Positions 44,723-52,382 of a stretch of DNA of 52,382 nucleotides are shown here, in pieces. The DNA is from Salpingoeca rosetta. Its lineage: Eukaryota > Opisthokonta > Choanoflagellata > Craspedida > Salpingoecidae. The stretch spans positions 540,311 through 592,692 of the forward strand of contig NW_004754927.1 of assembly GCF_000188695.1 (NCBI RefSeq), read 5' to 3'. Within the stretch, counting starts at the first letter, position 1. Every line of letters starts with the position of its first letter. Both the position numbers and the translations under genes were made by a program. The notes beneath the pieces were generated by a model, which ran no database searches, was not told the origin of the DNA, and saw only the letters and a program-made list of their open reading frames with translations.

Positions 44723-47412
44723 TCACATACCTCGGATGACCTCTGTGTCGACTTGACGAGGAGTTGCAGATCGCGACGAAAACGCAACAGTGCCGCTGCC
44801 GCTGCTGTTTGTGCTCAAGCTGCTCACGCTGGTGTTGACCATGCGTGCAGCAAGGTTCACGCTGTCACCATCGTCGTCGTCATCATCATCACTGCTGATG
44901 GGAGCCGGGGTTGCCTGAGCCGACATGGACTGCGGGTGCAGCGGTCGGCGCTCCGCATCGGCGTCGTCCATATCCTCCAGCTCGAGGGACGATGCGTCGT
45001 CGTCATCAATGCGCACGCGGTGCTCGCCTTGCTGCTGCTGCTGGTGGTGGTGGTGGTGGTGGTGGTTGTGGTTGTGGTTGTGCGGGGCGTGTGTGCCATT
45101 ATGCTGGGCCTCCACTGCCTCCACAGCGTTGGCTTTGCAAAGCGGGCAGGTACCGCGGGCCGTGAGCCAGGGATCGATGCACGCAACGTGAAACTGAAAT
45201 CAGGGCGCACGGTGCAGTGGTGGAGGTGAGAAACAGTCATCGAGACGTACCAACACGCAATGTACATGTGTGCGTCAACGTGTTTGCGCTGGCACACACA
45301 TCCATGACCTGCCGACTTACTTCGTGTCTGGGTGACGACGACGATGATTGGCGCATTCATCCGCACGCGAATGCATACGCGCACAGAATGACATGTAACA
45401 TGTGAGGTTTCGACCATACGAAAAGCAAGCACATCCACAGAAAAGGCCACAAACACGACAACAACCAATACGAAACAAACCAAATCACAGAACAGCACAA
45501 TCACACGCACACACACACGCACATTTTGATGCACGCACACCTTCATACACACATACACATTTTCATGCACACACGCACATTCATGCACACATGAACACAA
45601 CAGTAGCCAACTCCATACCTGCAGGGTAGACATCGCAGCACGTCACCATCCTCAAACTCTTCAATGCAAATTGCACACACGGGTTCGTCATCATCGTCGT
45701 CGTCATTGTTGTTGTTGTTGTTGTTGTTGTTGTCATTCGTGCAGGTGGTGTTGCTGCCGGCATTTGGTGCTGGCGCACATCGACTGTGGCATGACGGTGC
45801 CGATGGAGCTGATGCACATGTGGTGGCGGTGGAAGGTGTTGTTGCTGCCGGGCCATCACCATCACTCCGATCCGAACCAGCAGGTGCTGCGGTTGCGGTG
45901 CACTCTGGATTGCTCGAGAACCCAGCCGCTGCTGCTGTCGTTGCACAGGCACTTGTCGCCTGCTGCTTTGGTCTGGGTCGACACATACACAAGCGGAACA
46001 GGAGATGATGGCGGGAACAGTAAGCGTGCATGAGCGCGCAATCGCGTGAACGGGAAGCAAGCAAACAGCATGAAAGTGAAGGGTTGAGGGGGTTGTGTGG
46101 ACCGAAGAGGCAGTACAAATGCAGGCATGGCAGCAGATAGCAACGCAAGCGACACGCAATGGTGATCACAAAGTACGCGAAACAGAAGAGCACAGTGTGC
46201 AAAGACACAGCAAACAAAAGCAGCAGCAGCCATTATCAGGCATACAAGCACGAACACAGCACAGCACACGGTCCATCAGTCTGCCGCATTACCTGCGGTG
46301 GTACGTGCGCGTCTCCATATGTTGGAGGGCCTGTGTTGCGCGGTCGTTGAAGCGGCCCTGCTCAACCACAACCCGCCGGTCAATCTGAATAGTGTTGTGG
46401 TGCCGGGGGGGATGGAGATGGAGATGGAGATGGGTGGAGGGGTGAATCGATGGTCGGGGGAATGGAGATGGATGGAGAAGTGTGCATGGCATTGGTGAGT
46501 GACGGAAAGAACAATGTGGATCACGCATGCAGCACCATCATGGCACACACACACACACACACACAAAGAGAAAAGCTATTTGCAAGCATTGCGCGTGTGC
46601 ATACCCTGCGTTGGCAGAAGAGGCGGCGAAGGCCGTGCTGGCAGTAGACGGAGGACATGAACACAAACACGATGCACAGAACGATGAAGATGGCCGTGCG
46701 CGTGTAAAATGTCAGGGCCGCAAAGTCAATCGTCTCATACGGCTCAATCTGCACAGAGAGAGAGAGAGGTGTACGTGTGTGTGTGTGTGTGTGTGTTTGT
46801 GTGCGTGTGTGCGTGCGTGCGGGTGCGTGTGTGTGTGTGTGTTGTGCGCGTGTGAGTGAGAGTGAGAGAGTAAGAGAGTGAGCGAGAGCGAGCCTGAACG
46901 AGTGCGATTGTAAGAAGAGCAGGGTGATTGTGTCATCGTGGCTTGGCCTGAAGCAAACAAGCAGTGCACGTATGGCGTGTCATGACAGGCGAAAATTCAT
47001 GTGTAGGGCGCACCGTGACGTTGAGGCTGCGGATGTTGACGTCGTTGCTGAGAAGATTGAGGCGTGCAGACACATCAGGGGTGCACGAGACGGAAGGGAA
47101 CGAGAGCGCCTTGTCCTCGGTGGTCATGAGGATCACGCTCCCGCGCTGGCTGTGCACGTCGCTGATGATCATGCCGGCCATGCCATACGCCCGCGCCACA
47201 TACGCCTGTTGGGAGGAAGCAAGCAAGGGGGCAGGAGCAGGTGATTGACGAAGGTGAGGAGGGGTACGTGAATATGTCATGTGTGCGTACGCGTGTGTGT
47301 GTGTGTGCGTACGCGTGTGTGTGTGTGTCATGTGTGTGTGTGTGTGTGTGTTTTGGGGGGGTGAGTGTCTCATGGGTGTGTGTTGTGTTCAATGTGTGTG
47401 TGTGTTTGTTCA

Positions 47413-47491
<79 letters not shown>

Positions 47492-47810
47492 AACATCGAC
47501 ACTTGGGGCGCGTGATTCACTTGTACGGAGGGAAACTCAGGCAGACAATTAAACACACACACAACCACACGCACACGCATTCAACTACATGGAGAAGACG
47601 GGACCTGTTGGGTGAAGGAGCAGTTGCTTGTGCGGTCAGCGAGCATGAGCTTTGGCCGCGATGGCGGCGGCGGTGGCGTTGTCGGCAATTTACAGCTCTG
47701 GCAGTAACAATGACGAGGAAGATGAGGAAGAAGGAGGTAGAAGACGAGTGCGTGTGTGAGAGTGTGCGTGCGTGCGTGCGTGCGTGTGTGTGTGCGTGTG
47801 TGTGTGTGTG

Positions 47811-47877
<67 letters not shown>

Positions 47878-48249
47878 GGTTCAGAATACACGTACGTGTG
47901 TGAGCTGGCTGTGCAAAGCACGCAAGAATGACGCCACTCACCACGCATGAAACATAAAGCACACCAAACGAACGCACCACCCGGCACACAAGCGCACTAG
48001 CCGTCCATGCCCGCCCACCTTCTCCGGGGCGAAGACGACGACTTCGCCGACGATGGGATTGGATGGAGAAAACTTGGCATAGAGTGTGTCTGTGAGTTTC
48101 TCGTGGAACACACGACCATCGACGCGGTAGGTGACAGATGTGTCCCCGAGAACAAAAGACGCTGCACTTGTCTCGGTCACAAAGCAGCCCATCAGCGCGA
48201 GCATCACTGCAAGGGCAATGGTTGCCATCGTCAGTGCATCACCACCCAT
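44723..48249 (-). CDS. PA-TM-RING-H2 E3 ubiquitin ligase (RNF13/GRAIL type)
   Basis: Membrane-anchored E3 ligase of the endosomal system. Exons, high to low: 48249-48019, 47697-47605, 47205-47014, 46748-46605, 46384-46293, 45972-45619, 45327-45321 (7 nt), 45193-44723; all phases agree and give 527 residues. A signal peptide (about 8-30, IALAVMLALMGCFV) leads into a protease-associated domain (about 35-170, including DRTSNCSF and ARAYGMAGMIISD). A transmembrane helix (about 189-208, AIFIVLCIVFVFM) and a low-complexity linker follow. The RING-H2 has ligands C350, C353, C368, H370, H373, C376, C387 and C390 (CAICIEEF ... FHVACIDPWL ... CPLC). The C-terminus has His/Gln runs and acidic Ser-rich stretches. 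The start is the ATG at 48249; one further in (48228) is also possible, and a 5' UTR intron with acceptor near 48305 is likely. Confidence 0.88.
45321..45327 (-). other. 7-nt microexon encoding the RING His (ACACGAA on the sense strand)
   Basis: On the minus strand the sequence reads CACCCAG-ACACGAA-GTAAGT. Inserted between exon 45972-45619 (which leaves AG) and exon 45193-44723 (which begins TTTCAC), it gives AGA CAC GAA TTT CAC, that is R-H-E-F-H. This restores the C-x-H-x2-H spacing of the RING-H2. Skipping it would both shift the frame and remove a zinc ligand. Confidence 0.82.
47414..47490. repeat. (GT)n microsatellite
   Basis: About 77 bases of GT in the RING-gene intron 47206-47604. 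It is (AC)n on the sense strand, in the half nearer the acceptor. Confidence 0.95.
47765..47872. repeat. (GT)n/(GTGC)n microsatellite
   Basis: GT with GTGC interruptions in the RING-gene intron 47698-48018. It is CA-rich on the sense strand, in the acceptor-side half. Confidence 0.95.
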
Positions 48250-49269
48250 GTTGATGATGCTATCCGTAATGCAGCACAAGAAGAACCCTGGTCGCTGGTG
48301 TCCTGCAAGCATGCGTGCAGCGCAACGACATGAAATGAATCGATCGATGGTGACTTAAAGCTTGAGCAACACCTGAGACAGATAGAGTGACAGAGATCGA
48401 CACAGACATCTACAAACAAACACACATGAACAAACACAACCACAAGTGGCATTTGGGGTGCTGTCCATCTCCCCTCCCCCTACACGTGCACACTCACGTA
48501 CATACACGAGTTAGCATGCAAGCAAGACATGCAAGACATGCAAGCAAACATGTGCGTCTTCAATTACGGTCGATTTGATCTCTGCCTACCTGAACGGATG
48601 GAGGAGGACTGACGAGTGGGTGGGTGTGCGGCGTTATGTGCACGCGATGAAGCAGGGAGATCGGCGACTGCGAGTATGTGTGTGTGTGTGAATGACCGCT
48701 TGTTGGATGTTGTGACGGTGTTTCCTTTTCCTTGGCGGCGTCCCCGTGTGTGAGCGAAGGGTGCGGTGGTGGCTGCGAGTGCTGACAGGGGTGCTTCGCT
48801 GGCAGCAAGAGGGCAGAGTTGAGGAGGACGGGAAAGAACGCAATGTTTGTGTTCCCTGAAGAAAATTCTTTAATACTTTTAACGAAATTCTACCAATGCG
48901 GTTGTTCGTGTGTTGTTGTTGTTGAGAAGACGTGGTGCGTGCATTGTTCGCACCACGCGCGTCTCTGACCTTCCCTGCTCCACACGCCCTCTTCCACGTC
49001 CATCGTCGACGTCCATCGTCGACGTTATAGTGCCGCCTCTATAGCCACTCTTCTGCTTCCCCCCTCTCTCTCTCCCTCCTGTCATCGCCTGGCTGGAGCT
49101 CCACTTCATCCTTCATGCCATTCTTTTACTGCAAGGAAAAAACAAACACAATGAAAGGAATAAACGAACAGACAAAAAGTGCGACGGAGTAGGGACGGTG
49201 TGTGTGTGCCGGGGATGTGTAGCTTTGGGTGAGGTGGCTGTTTGCAGCGTGGTAGTGCTGCTGGTGGTG
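48250..49269. other. Region upstream of the RING gene and downstream of the HTH gene
   Basis: 1 kb holding the RING-gene promoter and 5' UTR and the 3' UTR of the next gene, both on the minus strand. A GCAAGCAAGACATGCAAGA run lies at 48522-48545. A plausible 5' UTR exon of the RING gene ends at a GTAGGC donor near 48591. A direct repeat of CGTCCATCGTCGA lies at about 48997-49023. No other coding gene is supported. Confidence 0.5.
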
Positions 49270-51989
49270 TTAGACGTGGCTGTCACCTGTAGCAGCTGCT
49301 GGGTCGGCATCGCCGCTGCTGTGTTCATGGCCACCGTTGCTGGCACTGTTGGAACCGCTTGTGGTCTGGTTCTCCCGAGAATCGCCAGCTGCAGTAGCCA
49401 TGGGGACGTTACCCGACATGCCTGTGGGATGTGACTGGGGATGCTGGTGCTGCTGGTGCTGTTGGTTTTGCTGGTGCTGCTGGTGCTGGTGCTGTTGGTG
49501 TTGCTGCTGGTGCTGCTGGTGCTGGTGCTGTTGGTGTTGCTGCTGTTGCTGTTGGTGTTGCTGCTGTTGGTGTTGCTGGTGCTGCTGGTGGATTGTGTGT
49601 GGCATCCAGAATGGTCCCTGCGGCAGCTGCAGTGCCTCCACTTCTGCCCCACCCGACACGCTCGCTGCTGTGGAGGCCGGCACAGGTGTCTCTGCTGACG
49701 GTGCTGACGGTGTTGCTTTGGTAGCGGCAGCCAGGGCCGTCGCAGACGCTGCTGTTGACGTTGTAGCCTGGGACGTGACGGTACAGGGCACTGTCAGGGC
49801 GATGAGTGGCGTGGCTGCTGGCGTGGCTGTTGTTGGGGCCGTTGCACTCGAAGATGTTGGGGCTGTTGAGGTGTTGGCGGTTGTTGTGGCGGTTGCACTC
49901 GACGTTGTTGGCGCTACTGTCGTGGCTACTGTAGCCGTGGGGCTTGTCACAGTGCCTGTTGAGCCTGCTGGCGTTGTAGTTGTTGCTGCAGTCGGTGCTG
50001 TTGCAGCTGTGATTGTATCTGTTGTTGAGGCGGATGCTGCCACGGCGGCCCGCGGTGTTGTTGCCGTACCGCCCTGCCCAGGCACGTCCATCAACGTCTA
50101 CAATCGTGTTGTGTGGGAGGAGACGCAAGAAGCAGGTACGGGTTGGGGTGAGATGGGGTGGCAGGAAGACAAAATGAGCAACCATAGTTTGCCCGCAGAA
50201 GCAGGAGGGTTGTACTCGCCCAGGAGAAACAATAACAGGAACACCATACTCATCGAGACACGCACAGACAGAAAGAAAGACACGTCCACACCCACGCGCG
50301 CATGAACGGGGGAAGCGATTCACACGCAAGCACGAGCACAAGCACGAGCACGAGCACGAGCACAAGCACAAGCACAAGCACGAGTAGGCACGAGCAAGCA
50401 CAAGCACACGCACGCACACAGACACACACGTACACACACACACACGCGCACCTGCTTTGGGCCCCGCAGGTATCCTTCGCGAACAAGAAACCGCTGGGTG
50501 GCGCGGAGGGCGGCCTTGTAGTCTTTGGGATCGTCGGCCCCATCGTCCGTCTTGTCCACCTTCACCAAGTCATGGCGGCGCAGCAGCACGAGCACGTGCG
50601 CAGCCGTCACGTTGTTGGTCTCCCTGTGCTGCTGCTGCACATAGTCGCGGACGAGCTTGCGCACGTCGTCGGTGGCCGGCACGCGCGTCTTGAGCTTTGT
50701 CTTCTTGCCTCGCAAGTTGGTTACTTTGAATGGGCCTGCATCCGTCTTTGCCTGAGCTCCCTGCACACTCACATACCACAGAAGCAACGTGGGATGTGCG
50801 TGTGAGTATGTGTGAGTGTGTGTGAGTGTGAGAGTGTGTGAGTGTGTGTGTGTGTGTGAGTGAGTGAGTGTGTGTGTGTGAGAGTGAAAGAGAGTGGGTG
50901 GTGTGTGTGTGTATTTACATGTTCCGATGTTTGTATATGCTTTTGATTGTATGTCGGTGTGTGTGCGAGTGTGTGCGAGTGTGTGCTGAAGTGTGTGCTG
51001 AAGTGCAAAAGGCAGAGTGTATCTTGGTGATTGACGCTCAACCCCACCGTGTCGCCTGGTTTTGCCTGGTCTTGGCCCTTCTGCTCATGCCGGCTGTTCC
51101 AGCGAGCGTACGCGTGTCCAACTGTTGCCACACCGTATCTGCGAACCACAGGCAAACGCCACCAAAGGTGCAGTCGCATCACATCAGGTATGGCCAAGCA
51201 AGTGAGTGTGCATGAGGGTCGTGCGCAAGACAAGTAAACATCGCAACGGGAAACAGCAGGCACGCACCAAACACTCGCATACATATGAACACATGTGCAC
51301 ACACACACACACGCACACATATGAATACACACGCACACTCGCAACAAACATACACACATACACACATACACCCATCCACACATACACACATACACATGCA
51401 CATACATGCACACACATGAAACCCACACACGCATATGCGCCCACATCACGCACCCGAGGAGGTCTGCAACGCGCTGCTGGATGTTGGCTGCAGATTCCAG
51501 CTTGACACCGGCTTGCCGCTGTGCTGCTTGTTCCACTTTCAGCTGTAAGTACACGTGCACGATGTTCATCAGTTCGCGTTCTGTCAGAGCACTTCGTCCC
51601 CGCATATCCTTGAGCTCCTTGAGCTCGCTCTCCAGTTGCTCCACGTCCCGCGCCACAGACGCAGAGCGGCGCGGCCTCTTCGGCAGGGGCTGGTCGTGAC
51701 CGCTGCTACCGGTTGCTGCCGTTACCGTTGCTGTCGTGGCAGGTGCCACTGGTTGTGCTGGCGGTGCAGGTGTTGGCACAGCGGTAGCCGTTGGCGCTGC
51801 TGTTCCGCTCGTTGAGGAGGAAGCGGCGCTTGTTGGCGTCGTGCCTGTTGAAGCGGGTGCCACTGCTGACGCCATGGATGTGCTTGCCATTGGTGTTCCC
51901 GTCGCTGGTGCCGCCGTTGCTGGTGTTGGCGTGGCAGTTGCCGGTGGCAGCACCACCGCTGTCTCCTGCTGCACGACACGATCCCCCAT
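49270..51989 (-). CDS. Transposase-derived HTH protein lacking the DDE domain, Gln/His-rich C-terminus
   Basis: Exons, high to low: 51989-51454, 51138-51048, 50760-50452, 50097-49270; all phases agree and give 587 residues. Exons 1-3 match the DDE transposase-like gene at 20.4 kb in order, intron phase and sequence: TERELMNIVHVYLQLKVEQ against TERETLTLLHVYIELKLKH, QQRVADLLG against DQRVAELLG, RGKKTKLKTRVPATDDV against RGKNTKLPTRVPTTKRV, RATQRFLVREGYL against RSVQRFLQRAGYL. The transposase exon with Asp-Asp-Glu is replaced by a Thr/Ala-rich and then Gln/His-rich exon with no catalytic motif. The N-terminus is Pro/Ala/Thr-rich, with a basic LPKRPRRSA that may be a nuclear signal. DNA binding, perhaps as a transcription regulator, is an inference. 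Confidence 0.75.
49437..49592. repeat. Coding CTG/TTG/GTG array (Gln-His repeats)
   Basis: A (TGCTGG/TGTTGG)-type array read on the minus strand as Gln, His and occasional Asn codons. It encodes the QH-rich tail of the HTH gene and resembles the separate QH array of the SH2-WW gene. Confidence 0.9.
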
Positions 51990-52014
51990 CCCTCAGCCTC
52001 TCGCCGTTATGGGT

Positions 52015-52070
<56 letters not shown>

Positions 52071-52280
52071 GTGGGGGTTGCGCTCCTCACGACAGCAGCG
52101 AATGCAAAACAGGGAAACACGAAAACAAAACCAAAACAAACGCGCCAGAAGCAACGAGAGTGCCAACAACAAGACGCAAGCAAGACGACGACGCAGCCAC
52201 TGACACAGCACACAGCGACACACAGCGACACACAACGACACAGCTTCCGACGACAACAACGACAGAAGCGCGGAGCAACA
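51990..52280. promoter_or_regulatory. Divergent intergenic region with (GT)n
   Basis: 290 bp between the HTH gene start (-) and the next start codon (+). It holds a pure GT run at 52017-52067, A-rich DNA, a GCAAGCAAG motif and a short array of CACAGCGACA units (52205-52240). Confidence 0.5.
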
Positions 52281-52382
52281 ATGGCGATGGCAGCCAAGGC
52301 GATCCAGGAGTGGTACAGGCGTGCAGAGGTGCCCACGGTGAAGGGCGGGAGCTTCACGTCAGAGTGGGCAGCCGCTGCCAGC
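52281..52382 (+). CDS. Start of an unidentified gene (34 codons, runs off the window)
   Basis: An ATG in ACA-ACA-ATG-GCG context opens a frame that stays open to the window edge and begins MAMAAKAIQEWYRRAEVPTV. The composition is coding-like, and the position divergent to the HTH gene fits a promoter-proximal first exon. No family can be assigned from 34 residues. Confidence 0.55.
   Translation, partial: MAMAAKAIQEWYRRAEVPTVKGGSFTSEWAAAAS

Noticed and set aside
46260..48018. Poly-Cys/Val and poly-His/Thr frames over GT and CA arrays (also at many other places)
   Set aside because: Artefacts of dinucleotide repeats, which lack stops in several frames; they lie in introns of the RING gene.
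49337..50305. Plus-strand frame rich in Cys and Trp (322 codons)
   Set aside because: Antisense reading of the Gln/His repeat exon of the HTH gene.

Overview
The window is nuclear DNA of a GC-rich, intron-rich unicellular eukaryote. The gene content suggests a holozoan, most likely a choanoflagellate: a metazoan-type HSF, an MRCK/CDC42BP kinase with CRIB motif, a MAPKAPK5-like kinase, an SH2-WW protein and a PA-TM-RING ligase. That placement is inferred from families and style, not from a species marker. Genes have short phase-consistent introns with GT-AG borders, long runs of dinucleotide and trinucleotide repeats, and homopolymer-rich proteins. There are three runs of N (2153-2252, 17631-17845, 32283-32382), all beside simple repeats.

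Layout from left to right: a heat-shock factor (+, 40-6544); a multidomain SH2/WW protein with a WASP-like C-terminus (-, 7858-12680); a DUF1308/C7orf25-like protein (+, 13534-17325); an IS630/Tc1/mariner-type DDE transposase gene with a zinc knuckle (-, about 17.8-20.4 kb, 3' end in the gap); a MAPKAPK5-like kinase (+, 20612-24287); an MRCK-like AGC kinase (-, 24950-34624); a giant mitochondrial-type PPR protein (+, 35853-43829); a PA-TM-RING-H2 ubiquitin ligase (-, 44723-48249); a paralogue of the transposase that keeps the N-terminal DNA-binding exons but has lost the catalytic domain (-, 49270-51989); and the first 34 codons of another gene (+, from 52281). Genes mostly alternate in strand, giving divergent promoters at 12681-13533, 20428-20611, 34625-35852 and 51990-52280.

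The strongest candidate for something undescribed is the 7858-12680 gene. Splicing in phase gives a 953-residue protein: a ubiquitin-like N-terminus, one SH2, two WW domains, a long Ser-rich linker, then polyproline, a degenerate WH2-like helix and an amphipathic-acidic-Trp tail resembling a WASP VCA region. That would tie phosphotyrosine and proline recognition directly to Arp2/3 activation. MRCK (Cdc42 effector) in the same window also belongs to actin control, but I see no sign that the two are co-regulated.

Other notable points are a 7-nt microexon that supplies a zinc-binding His of the RING finger; tandem duplications of two neighbouring 5' splice sites in the MRCK kinase domain; an intron-wide polarity of simple repeats (GT-rich at the 5' end, CA-rich at the 3' end on the sense strand); and two transposase-derived paralogues 30 kb apart sharing intron positions and phases. 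All exon models come from reading frame, phase and splice consensus only; no transcript data were available.
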